Below are positions 1-9,971 of a DNA stretch of 64,000 nucleotides, one piece after another. Made by a program: the position numbers and the translations under genes. The DNA is from Amia ocellicauda. Lineage: Eukaryota > Chordata > Actinopteri > Amiiformes > Amiidae. The DNA lies in the NCBI RefSeq assembly GCF_036373705.1, contig NC_089851.1, forward strand, positions 52,793,812 to 52,857,811, read 5' to 3'. Below the pieces are notes generated by a model. The model did no database searches, was not told where the DNA came from, and was given only the letters and a program-made list of their open reading frames with translations. Within the stretch, counting starts at the first letter, position 1, and each line of letters begins with the position of its first letter.

Positions 1-1838
1 CATAACAGCAGATCACGGACCACTGTCAATCAGATGCTTGCCTTGCCGTCCATCCATCCATCTATCTATCTATCTATCTATGACTCTCGATATCTAACTC
101 TCTTGCTTGCTATCGCTCCCCCAATGGTCAGTAGCATAGTAGCATAACAGCAGATCACAGACCACTGTCAATCAGATGCTTGCCTTGCCGTCCATCCATC
201 CATCTATCTATCTATCTATCTATGACTCTCGATATCTAACTCTCTTGCTTGCTATCGCTCCCCCAATGGTCAGTAGCATAGTAGCATAACAGCAGATCAC
301 GGACCACTGTCAATCAGATGCTTGCCTTGCCGTCCATCCATCTATCTATCTATCTATCTATGACTCTCGATATCTAACTCTCTTGCTTGCTATCGCTCCC
401 CCAATGGTCAGTAGCATAGTAGCATAACAGCAGATCACGGACCACTGTCAATCAGATGCTTGCCTTGCCGTCCATCCATCCATCCATCCATCTATCTATC
501 TATCTATCTGTCTATCTATGACTCTTGATATATAACTCTCTTGCTTGCTATCGCTCCCCCAATGGTCAGTAGCATAGTAGCAAATCAGCAGATCACGGAC
601 CACTGTCAATCAGATGCTTGCCTTGCCGTCCATCCATCCATCTATCTATCTATGACTCTTGATATCTAACTCTCTTGCTTGCTATCGCTCCCCCAATGGT
701 CAGTTGCATAGTAGCATAACAGCAGATCACGGACCACTGTCAATCAGATTCTTGCCTTGCCGTCCATCCATCCATCCATCTATCTATCTATCTATCAATG
801 ACTCTCGATATCTAACTCTCTTGCTTGCTATCGCTCCCCCAATGGTCAGTAGCATAGTAGCATAACAGCAGATCACGGACCACTGTCAATCAGATGCTTG
901 CCTTGCCGTCCATCCATCCATCCATCTATCTATCTATGACTCTTGATATCTAACTCTCTTGCTTGCTATCGCTCCCCCAATGGTCAGTAGCATAGTAGCA
1001 TAACAGCAGATCACGGACCACTGTCAATCAGATGCTTGCCTTGCCGTCCATCCATCCATCTATCTATCTATCTATCTATGACTCTCGATATCTAACTCTC
1101 TTGCTTGCTATCGCTCCCCCAATGGTCAGTAGCATAGTAGCATAACAGCAGATCACGGACCACTGTCAATCAGATGCTTGCCTTGCCGTCCATCCATCCA
1201 TCAATCTATCTATCTATCTATGACTCTTGATATCTAACTCTCTTGCTTGCTATCGCTCCCCCAATGGTCAGTAGCATTGTAGCATAACAGCAGATCACGG
1301 ACCACTGTCAATCAGATGCTTGCCTTGCCGTCCATCCATCCATCTATCTATCTATCAATCTATGACTCTCGATATCTACCTCTCTTGCTTGCTATCGCTC
1401 CCCCAATGGTCAGTAGCATAGTAGCAAATCAGCAGATCACGGACCACTGTCAATCAGATGCTTGCCTTGCCGTCCATCCATCTATCTATCTATCTATCTA
1501 TCTATGACTCTCGATATCTAACTCTCTTGCTTGCTATCGCTCCCCCAATGGTCAGTAGCATAGTAGCATAACAGCAGATCACGGACCACTGTCAATCAGA
1601 TGCTTGCCTTGCCGTCCATCCATCCATCTATCTATCTATCTATCTATCAATGACTCTCGATATCTAACTCTCTTGCTTGCTATCGCTCCCCCAATGGTCA
1701 GTAGCATAGTAGCATAACAGCAGATCATGGACCACTGTCAATCAGATGCTTGCCTTGCCGTCCATCCATCTATCTATCTATCTATCTATGACTCTTGTTA
1801 TCTAACTCTCTTGCTTGCTATCGCTCCCCCAATGGTCA
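1..1838. repeat. Composite satellite array, segment 1 (about 13 monomers)
   Basis: Head-to-tail monomers of about 138-146 bp; the motif AGCAGATCAC recurs at 7, 149, 291 and 429. Each monomer has a conserved left block starting GTAGCATAACAGCAG, a microsatellite core of 2-5 CCAT then 2-7 CTAT units, and a conserved right block running from ATGACTCT to CCCCCAATGGTCAG. Most length change is in the core. The array is already under way at base 1, so its left edge is outside the window. It ends at 1,838 inside the right block, where island 1 begins. Open frames here are by-products of the repeat. Confidence 0.97.
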
Positions 1839-1938
1839 CGTATGTTGCATTCAACGACAAAGAAAATCGTGTGCTGGAAATGATTTTTGGCAACTGTGAA
1901 GGAACTGCACGACTGCAGCAAACACAACACCTCTGTCT

Positions 1939-2012
1939 GTCTCTGTGGCGCAATCGGTCAGCGCGTTTGGCTGTTAACCGAAAGGATGGTGGTTCGAATC
2001 CACCCAGGGACG
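1939..2012 (+). tRNA. tRNA-Asn (anticodon GTT), island 1 first copy
   Basis: A 74-nt cloverleaf. Acceptor GTCTCTG pairs with CAGGGAC with one G-U pair; D stem GCGC/GCGC; anticodon stem TTTGG/CCGAA with loop CTGTTAA, so anticodon GTT; T stem GGTGG/CCACC with loop TTCGAAT. The discriminator base is G. There is no intron and no genomic CCA. A TTTT pol III terminator lies at 2,019-2,022. It closely resembles the standard vertebrate tRNA-Asn(GTT), which delivers asparagine at AAC/AAU codons. All parts look functional, but expression from inside satellite DNA is unknown. Confidence 0.95.
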
Positions 2013-2176
2013 GCCCACTTTTCCCCCCGCCCCTTGTTATTGTTTCTACTTCTGGCAGTCAGCTTGCCAGACTGCGGCTACAGTAACCTTAAGCTGCTTG
2101 CTGCGGACGGCCATCTTGCAAAAATGTATTGAGCGTTTAGAAACTTCCTTTCTATTGCCTAGGCCAACATAAACCA

Positions 2177-2250
2177 AGGCACTGCTGGGAGTCGAACCCA
2201 GGGTTTCCTGTTTACAAGACAGGCGCTTTGACCAAATAAGCCACGGTGCC
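2177..2250 (-). tRNA. tRNA-Thr (anticodon TGT), island 1
   Basis: Read on the minus strand this is a 74-nt cloverleaf. Acceptor GGCACCG pairs with CAGTGCC with one C-A mismatch at the sixth pair; D stem GCTT/AAGC; anticodon stem CCTGT/ACAGG with loop CTTGTAA, so anticodon TGT; T stem CTGGG/CCCAG. It closely resembles vertebrate tRNA-Thr(TGT). The D loop differs by one base from the copies at 9,007 and 50,651. It faces the upstream Asn gene, so the two are convergent across a 164-bp spacer. The acceptor mismatch is shared by all three TGT copies. Confidence 0.92.
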
Positions 2251-2294
2251 AGGACTCTCCCATTCCCCAGTGCCTACACTCAGGTGTATGGCAC

Positions 2295-2399
2295 AAAACA
2301 AAACAAAACAAAACAAAACAAAACAAAACAAAACAAAACAAAACAAAACAAAACAAAACAAAACAAAACAAAACAAAACAAAACAAAACAAAACAAAAC
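2295..2399. repeat. (AAAAC)21 microsatellite
   Basis: Twenty-one uninterrupted AAAAC units, then one TTAAC variant unit, just 5' of the tRNA-Thr(TGT) gene. The copy in island 2 has 20 units and the one in island 3 has 10. Long open frames across it (runs of NKTKQ on +, VLFCF on -) are artefacts of a 5-bp repeat with no stop codon in several frames. Confidence 0.97.
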
Positions 2400-2631
2400 T
2401 TAACAAAATCTGGATGCAGGCTGCAACAAAGGAAGCACACAGAGGTGAAAACGTAAGGTTGACGGGAGCAACAAGCTCCCTGTTGCGACTGTCCAGGGGC
2501 GGCAATGGGAATTGGATGTTGGCCGTAGCGCGTGTCCTTTGGGTTCTGGTTCATCTTTACAAACCGGCGTCTGTCCAGTTGGCTTTCCGGTTCATTACGT
2601 CCTCTGATGGCTTTACGATAAGCCTATCTTG

Positions 2632-2739
2632 CAATCAGATGCTTGCCTTGCCGTCCATCCATCCATCCATCTATCTATCTATCTATCTATGACTCTCGAT
2701 ATCTAACTCTCTTGCTTGCTATCGCTCCCCCAATGGTCA
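2632..2739. repeat. Isolated partial satellite monomer inside island 1
   Basis: A 108-bp piece of the satellite starts in mid left block (CAATCAGATGCTTGCC) and ends at the same right-block position (AATGGTCA) as the main array. It joins two tRNA sub-blocks. At the left join the island sequence CTATCTTGC, which in island 3 continues into TAAAACTGATGG, switches to satellite sequence. Confidence 0.93.
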
Positions 2740-2839
2740 CGTATGTTGCATTCAACGACAAAGAAAATCGTGTGCTGGAAATGATTTCTGGCAACTGTGA
2801 AGGAACTGCACGACTGCAGCAACCGCAACACCTCCGTCT

Positions 2840-2913
2840 GTCTCTGTGGCGCAATCGGTCAGCGCGTTCGGCTGTTAACCGAAAGGATGGTGGTTCGAAC
2901 CCACCCAGGGACG
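2840..2913 (+). tRNA. tRNA-Asn (anticodon GTT), island 1 second copy
   Basis: A 74-nt cloverleaf like the gene at 1,939, but with a fully paired anticodon stem TTCGG/CCGAA and the T loop TTCGAAC. Anticodon GTT, discriminator G, TTTT terminator just downstream. About 100 bp of 5' flank and the 3' spacer also match the first sub-block, showing the whole sub-block was duplicated. It is convergent with the tRNA-Thr(AGT) gene at 3,078. Confidence 0.95.
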
Positions 2914-3077
2914 GCCCACTTTTCCCCCCGCCCCTTGTTATTGTTTCTACTTCTGGCGGTCAGCTTGCCAGACTGTGGCTACAGTAACCTTATGCTGCTT
3001 GCTGCGGACGGCCATCTTGCAAAAATGTATCGAGCGTTTAGAAACTTCCTTTCCATTGCCTAGGCCAACATAAACCA

Positions 3078-3151
3078 AGGCACCGCTGGGATTTGAACCC
3101 AGGACCTCCTGTTTACTAGACAGGCGCTTTAACCAACTAAGCCTCGGCACC
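3078..3151 (-). tRNA. tRNA-Thr (anticodon AGT), island 1
   Basis: Minus-strand 74-nt cloverleaf. Acceptor GGTGCCG/CGGTGCC with two G-U pairs; D stem GCTT/AAGC; anticodon stem CCTGT/ACAGG with loop CTAGTAA, anticodon AGT (read as inosine after editing); T stem CTGGG/CCCAG. Position 8 is A instead of the near-universal U8, a tertiary-contact and A-box-adjacent base, so the gene may be weakened. The island 3 copy keeps T there. The DNA just 3' of this gene is the spacer otherwise found beside Thr(TGT), which marks a recombination point at the gene's 3' end. Confidence 0.9.
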
Positions 3152-3173
3152 AAATCTGCCGCTGCTGCTGCTG

Positions 3174-6100
3174 ATAGTAGCATAACAGCAGATCACGGAC
3201 CGCTGTCAATCAGGTGCTTGCCTTGCCGTCCATCCATGCATCCATCCATCTATCTATCTATCTATCTATCTGTCTATCTATGACTCTTGATATATAACTC
3301 TCTTGCTTGCTATCGCTCCCCCAATGGTCAGTAGCATAGTAGCATAACAGCAGATCACGGACCACTGTCAATCAGATGCTTGCCTTGCCATCCATCCATC
3401 CATCCATCTATCTATCTATCTATCTATGACTCTCGATATCTAACTCTCTTGCTTGCTATCGCTCCCCCAATGGTCAGTAGCATAGTAGCATAACAGCAGT
3501 TCACGGACCACTGTCAATCAGATGCTTGCCTTGCCGTCCATCCATCCATCTATCTATCTATCTATCTATCTATGACTCTCGCTATCTAACTCTCTTGCTT
3601 GCTATCGCTCCCCCAATGGTCAGTAGCATAGTAGCATAACAGCAGATCACAGACCACTGTCAATCAGATGCTTGCCTTGCCGTCCATCCATCTATATATC
3701 TATCGATGACTCTCGATATCTAATTCTCTTGCTTGCTATCGCTCCCTCAATGGTCAGTAGCATAGTAGCATAACAGCAGATCACAGACCACTGTCAATCA
3801 GATGCTTGCCTTGCCGTCCATCCATCCATCTATCTATCTATCTAGCTATGACTCTCGATATCTAACTCTCTTGCATGCTATCGTTCCCCAATGGTCAGTT
3901 GCATAGTAGCATAACAGCAGATCACGGACCACTGTAAATCAGATGCTTGCCTTGCCGTCCATCCATCCATCCATCTATCTATGACTCTCGATATCTAACT
4001 CTCTTGCTTGGTATCGCTCCCCCAATGGTCAGTATCATTGTAGCATAACAGCAGAACATGGACCACTGTCAATCAGATGCTTGCCTTGCCGTCCATCCAT
4101 CCATCTATCTATCTATCTATCTATCTATGACTCTCGATATCTAACTCTCTTGCTTGGTATCGCTCCCCCAATGGTCAGTAGCATTGTAGCATAACAGCAG
4201 ATCACGGACCACTGTCAATCAGATGCTTGCCTTGCCGTCCATCCATCCATCCATCTATCTATCTATCTATCTATCTATGACTCTCGATATCTAACTCTCT
4301 TGCTTGCTATCGCTCCCCCAATGGTCAGTAGCATAGTAGCATAACAGCAGATCACGGACCACTGTCAATCAGATGCTTGCCTTGCCGTCCATCCATCTAT
4401 ATATCTATCTATGACTCTCGATATCTAATTCTCTTGCTTGCTATCGCTCACTCAATGGTCAGTAGCATAGTAGCATAACAGCAGATCACGGACCACTGTC
4501 AATCAGATGCTTGCCTTGCCGTCCATCCATCTATCTATCTATCTATCTATGACTCTCGATATCTAACTCTCTTGCTTGCTATCGCTCCCCCAATGGTCAG
4601 TAGCATAGTAGCATAACAGCAGATCACGGACCACTGTCAATCAGATGCTTGCCTTGCCGTCCATCCATCCATCTATCTATCTATCTATGACTCTTGATAT
4701 CTAACTCTCTTGCTTGCTATCGCTCCCCCAATGGTCAGTAGCATAGTAGCATAACAGCAGATCACGGACCACTGTCAATCAGATGCTTGCCTTGCCGTCC
4801 ATCCATCCATCTATCTATCTATCTATCTATGACTCTCGATATCTAACTCTCTTGCTTGCTATCGCTCCCCCAATGGTCAGTAGCATAGTAGCATAACAGC
4901 AGATCACGGACCACTGTCAATCAGATGCTTGCCTTGCCGTCCATCCATCTATCTATCTATCTATCTATGACTCTCGATATCTAACTCTCTTGCTTTCTAT
5001 CGCTCCCCCAATGGTCAGTAGCATAGTAGCATAACAGCAGATCACGGACCACTGTCAATCAGATGCTTGCCTTGCCGTCCATCCATCCATCTATCTATCT
5101 ATGACTCTAGATATCTAACTCTCTTGCTTGCTTTCGCTCCCCCAATGGTCAGTTGCATAGTAGCATAACAGCAGATCACGGACCACTGTCAATCAGATGC
5201 TTGCCTTGCCGTCCATCCATCCATCCATCTATCTATCTATCTATCAATGACTCTCGATATCTAACTCTCTTGCTTGCTATCGCTCCCCCAATGGTCAGTA
5301 GCATAGTAGCATAACAGCAGATCACGGACCACTGTCAATCAGATGCTTGCCTTGCCGTCCATCCATCCATCCATCTATCTATCTATGACTCTTGATATCT
5401 AACTCTCTTGCTTGCTATCGCTCCCCCAATGGTCAGTAGCATAGTAGCATAACAGCAGATCACGGACCACTGTCAATCAGATGCTTGCCTTGCCGTCCAT
5501 CCATCCATCTATCTATCTATGACTCTTGATATCTAACTCTCTTGCTTGCTATCGCTCCCCCAATGGTCAGTTGCATAGTAGCATAACAGCAGATCACGGA
5601 CCACTGTCAATCAGATGCTTGCCTTGCCGTCCATCCATCCATCCATCTATCTATCTATCTATCAATGACTCTCGATATCTAACTCTCTTGCTTGCTATCG
5701 CTCCCCCAATGGTCAGTAGCATAGTAGCATAACAGCAGATCACGGACCACTGTCAATCAGATGCTTGCCTTGCCGTCCATCCATCCATCCATCTATCTAT
5801 CTATGACTCTTGATATCTAACTCTCTTGCTTGCTATCGCTCCCCCAATGGTCAGTAGCATAGTAGCATAACAGCAGATTACGGACCACTGTCAATCAGAT
5901 GCTTGCCTTGCCGTCCATCCATCCATCTATCTATCTATCTATCTATGACTCTTGATATCTAACTCTCTTGCTTGCTATCGCTCCCCCAATGGTCAGTAGC
6001 ATAGTAGCATAACAGCAGATCACGGACCACTGTCAAGAGAGATGCTTGCCTTGCCGTCCATCCATCCATCTATCTATCTATCTATCTATGACTCTTGATA

Positions 6101-8668
6101 TCTAACTCTCTTGCTTGCTATCGCTCCCCCAATGGTCAGTAGCATTGTAGCATAACAGCAGATCACGGACCACTGTCAATCAGATGCTTGCCTTGCCGTC
6201 CATCCATCCATCTATCTATCTATCTATCTATGACTCTTGATATCTAACTCTCTTGTTTGCTATCGCTCCCCCAATGGTCAGTAGCATAGTAGCATAACAG
6301 CAGATCACGGACCACTGTCAATCAGATGCTTGCCTTGCCGTCCATCCATCCATCTATCTATCTATCTATCTATGACTCTTGATATCTAACTCTCTTGCTT
6401 GCTATCACTCCCCCAATGGTCATTAGCATTGTAGCATAACAGCAGATCACGGACCACTGTCAATCAGATGCTTGCCTTGCCGTCCATCCATCCATCTATC
6501 TATCTATCTATCTATGACTCTCGATATCTAACTCTCTTGCTTGCTATCGCTCCCCCAATGGTCAGTAGCATAGTAGCATAACAGCAGATCACGGACCACT
6601 GTCAATCAGATGCTTGCCTTGCCGTCCATCCATCTATCTATCTATCTATCTATGACTCTCGATATCTAACTCTCTTGCTTGCTATCGCTCCCCCAATGGT
6701 CAGTAGCATAGTAGCATAACAGCAGATCACGGACCACTGTCAATCAGATGCTTGCCTTGCCGTCCATCCATCCATCTATCTATCTATCTATGACTCTTGA
6801 TATCTAACTCTCTTGCTTGCTATCGCTCCCCCAATGGTCAGTAGCATAGTAGCATAACAGCAGATCACGGACCACTGTCAATCAGATGCTTGCCTTGCCG
6901 TCCATCCATCCATCTATCTATCTATCTATCTATGACTCTTGATATCTAACTCTCTTGCTTGCTATCGCTCCCCCAATGGTCATTAGCATTGTAGCATAAC
7001 AGCAGATCACGGACCACTGTCAATCAGATGCTTGCCTTGCCGTCCATCCATCCATCTATCTATCTATCTATCTATGACTCTCGATATCTAACTCTCTTGC
7101 TTGCTATCGCTCCCCCAATGGTCAGTAGCATAGTAGCATAACAGCAGATCACGGACCACTGTCAATCAGATGCTTGCCTTGCCGTCCATCCATCTATCTA
7201 TCTATCTATCTATGACTCTCGATATCTAACTCTCTTGCTTGCTATCGCTCCCCCAATGGTCAGTAGCATAGTAGCATAACAGCAGATCACGGACCACTGT
7301 CAATCAGATGCTTGCCTTGCCGTCCATCCATCTATCTATCTATCTATCTATGACTCTTGATATCTAACTCTCTTGCTTGCTATCGCTCCCCCAATGGTCA
7401 GTAGCATAGTAGCATAACAGCAGATCACGGACCACTGTCAATCAGATGCTTGCCTTGCCGTCCATCCATCCATCTATCTATCTATCTATCTATGACTCTC
7501 GATATCTAACTCTCTTGCTTGCTATCGCTCCCCCAATGGTCAGTAGCATAGTAGCATAACAGCAGATCACGGACCACTGTCAATCAGATGCTTGCCTTGC
7601 CGTCCATCCATCCATCTATCTATCTATGACTCTTGATATCTAACTCTCTTGCTTGCTATCTCTCCCCCAATGGTCAGTTGCATAGTAGCATAACAGCAGA
7701 TCACGGACCACTGTCAATCAGATGCTTGCCTTGCCGTCCATCCATCCATCCATCTATCTATCTATCTATCAATGACTCTCGATATCTAACTCTCTTGCTT
7801 GCTATCGCTCCCCCAATGGTCAGTAGCATAGTAGCATAACAGCAGATCACGGACCACAGTCAATCAGATGCTTGCCTTGCCGTCCATCCATCTATCTATC
7901 TATCTATCTATGACTCTCGATATCTAACTCTCTTGCTTGCTATCGCTCCCCCAATGGTCAGTAGCATAGTAGCATAACAGCAGATCACGGACCACTGTCA
8001 ATCAGATGCTTGCCTTGCCGTCCATCCATCCATCAATCTATCTATCTATCTATGACTCTTGATATCTAACTCTCTTGCTTGCTATCGCTCCCCCAATGGT
8101 CAGTAGCATTGTAGCATAACAGCAGATCACGGACCACTGTCAATCAGATGCTTGCCTTGCTGTCCATCCATCCATCTATCTATCTATCAATTAATGACTC
8201 GATATCTAACTCTCTTGCTTGCTATCGCTCCCCCAATGGTCAGTAGCATAGTAGCAAATCAGCAGATCACGGACCACTGTCAATCAGATGCTTGCCTTGC
8301 CGTCCATCCATCTATCTATCTATCTATCTATCTATGACTCTCGATATCTAACTCTCTTGCTTGCTATCGCTCCCCCAATGGTCAGTAGCATAGTAGCATA
8401 ACAGCAGATCACGGACCACTGTCAATCAGATGCTTGCCTTGCCGTCCATCCATCCATCTATCTATCTATCTATCTATCAATGACTCTCGATATCTAACTC
8501 TCTTGCTTGCTATCGCTCCCCCAATGGTCAGTAGCATAGTAGCATAACAGCAGATCATGGACCACTGTCAATCAGATGCTTGCCTTGCCGTCCATCCATC
8601 TATCTATCTATCTATCTATGACTCTTGTTATCTAACTCTCTTGCTTGCTATCGCTCCCCCAATGGTCA
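3174..8668. repeat. Composite satellite array, segment 2 (about 38 monomers)
   Basis: Same monomer as segment 1. It begins at ATAGTAGCATAACAGC straight after a (GCT)n run next to tRNA-Thr(AGT) and ends at the same AATGGTCA break as segment 1. Variant monomers near its start (TATATATCTATCGATG at about 3,691, CTAGCTATG near 3,841, CAGAACATGG near 4,051) recur in the same order after island 2 (about 10,512, 10,662 and 10,872), so the duplicated block reaches well into the satellite. Confidence 0.97.
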
Positions 8669-8768
8669 CGTATGTTGCATTCAACGACAAAGAAAATCGT
8701 GTGCTGGAAATGATTTTTGGCAACTGTGAAGGAACTGCACGACTGCAGCAAACACAACACCTCTGTCT

Positions 8769-8842
8769 GTCTCTGTGGCGCAATCGGTCAGCGCGTTTGG
8801 CTGTTAACCGAAAGGATGGTGGTTCGAATCCACCCAGGGACG
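8769..8842 (+). tRNA. tRNA-Asn (anticodon GTT), island 2 first copy
   Basis: The same 74-nt sequence as the gene at 1,939: anticodon stem TTTGG/CCGAA, loop CTGTTAA, T stem GGTGG/CCACC, discriminator G, TTTT terminator downstream. All stems pair, so it looks functional. It sits 100 bp inside the island, as in island 1. Confidence 0.95.
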
Positions 8843-9006
8843 GCCCACTTTTCCCCCCGCCCCTTGTTATTGTTTCTACTTCTGGCAGTCAGCTTGCCAG
8901 ACTGCGGCTACAGTAACCTTAAGCTGCTTGCTGCGGACGGCCATCTTGCAAAAATGTATTGAGCGTTTAGAAACTTCCTTTCTATTGCCTAGGCCAACAT
9001 AAACCA

Positions 9007-9080
9007 AGGCACTGCTGGGAGTCGAACCCAGGGTTTCCTGTTTACAAGACAGGCGCTTTGACCAACTAAGCCACGGTGCC
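9007..9080 (-). tRNA. tRNA-Thr (anticodon TGT), island 2
   Basis: Minus-strand cloverleaf with loop CTTGTAA (anticodon TGT). It has the usual D loop AGTTGGT, where island 1 has ATTTGGT. The acceptor keeps the C-A mismatch at the sixth pair that all three TGT copies share. It is convergent with the Asn gene at 8,769 and followed on the plus strand by the AAAAC tract. Confidence 0.93.
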
Positions 9081-9124
9081 AGGACTCTCCCATTCCCCAG
9101 TGCCTACACTCAGGTGTATGGCAC

Positions 9125-9224
9125 AAAACAAAACAAAACAAAACAAAACAAAACAAAACAAAACAAAACAAAACAAAACAAAACAAAACAAAACAAAACA
9201 AAACAAAACAAAACAAAACAAAAC
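9125..9224. repeat. (AAAAC)20 microsatellite
   Basis: Twenty uninterrupted AAAAC units beside tRNA-Thr(TGT). It matches the tract at 2,295 but is shorter, and this accounts for the whole 10-bp length difference between islands 1 and 2. Confidence 0.97.
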
Positions 9225-9451
9225 AAAATCTGGATGCAGGCTGCAACAAAGGAAGCACACAGAGGTGAAAACGTAAGGTTGACGGGAGCAACAAGCTCCC
9301 TGTTGCGACTGTCCAGGGGCGGCAATGGGAATTGGATGTTGGCCGTAGCGCGTGTCCTTTGGGTTCTGGTTCATCTTTACAAACCGGCGTCTGTCCAGTT
9401 GGCTTTCCGGTTCATTACGTCCTCTGATGGCTTTACGATAAGCCTATCTTG

Positions 9452-9559
9452 CAATCAGATGCTTGCCTTGCCGTCCATCCATCCATCCATCTATCTATCT
9501 ATCTATCTATGACTCTCGATATCTAACTCTCTTGCTTGCTATCGCTCCCCCAATGGTCA
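9452..9559. repeat. Isolated partial satellite monomer inside island 2
   Basis: The same 108-bp partial monomer, with the same two break points, as at 2,632-2,739. It therefore predates the island 1/island 2 duplication. Confidence 0.93.
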
Positions 9560-9659
9560 CGTATGTTGCATTCAACGACAAAGAAAATCGTGTGCTGGAA
9601 ATGATTTCTGGCAACTGTGAAGGAACTGCACGACTGCAGCAACCGCAACACCTCCGTCT

Positions 9660-9733
9660 GTCTCTGTGGCGCAATCGGTCAGCGCGTTTGGCTGTTAACC
9701 GAAAGGATGGTGGTTCGAACCCACCCAGGGACG
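9660..9733 (+). tRNA. tRNA-Asn (anticodon GTT), island 2 second copy
   Basis: A 74-nt cloverleaf with loop CTGTTAA. It carries TTTGG in the anticodon stem where the matching island 1 gene has TTCGG, and keeps the T loop TTCGAAC. All stems pair and a TTTT terminator follows. The mixed set of variants suggests gene conversion among Asn copies. Confidence 0.95.
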
Positions 9734-9897
9734 GCCCACTTTTCCCCCCGCCCCTTGTTATTGTTTCTACTTCTGGCGGTCAGCTTGCCAGACTGCGGCT
9801 ACAGTAACCTTAAGCTGCTTGCTGCGGACGTCCATCTTGCAAAAATGTATCGAGCGTTTAGAAACTTCCTTTCCATTGCCTAGGCCAACATAAACCA

Positions 9898-9971
9898 AGG
9901 CACCGCTGGGATTTGAACCCAGGACCTCCTGTTTACTAGACAGGCGCTTTAACCAACTAAGCCTCGGCGCC
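9898..9971 (-). tRNA. tRNA-Thr (anticodon AGT), island 2
   Basis: Minus-strand cloverleaf with loop CTAGTAA (anticodon AGT). Acceptor GGCGCCG pairs better with CGGTGCC than in island 1. The unusual A at position 8 is present here too, so that change came before the duplication. As in island 1, its 3' flank is the spacer normally next to Thr(TGT). Confidence 0.9.

Larger units (their letters stand above)
1839..3173. other. tRNA island 1 (Asn, Thr-TGT, Asn, Thr-AGT)
   Basis: Non-satellite DNA inside the array. In order: 100 bp of 5' flank, tRNA-Asn (+), a 164-bp spacer, tRNA-Thr(TGT) (-), an (AAAAC)n tract, about 230 bp of unrecognised single-copy-like DNA, a partial satellite monomer (2,632-2,739), then a second Asn flank, Asn gene and spacer leading to tRNA-Thr(AGT) (-) and a short GCT run. 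The two Asn halves are near-identical. A near-identical copy lies at 8,669-9,993. No protein-coding gene is supported inside. Confidence 0.9.

Noticed and set aside
2159-2692. Long frames with NKTKQ or VLFCF runs over the AAAAC tract, also in islands 2 and 3
   Set aside because: A 5-bp repeat free of stops opens several frames at once, and the flanks are tRNA genes and spacer.
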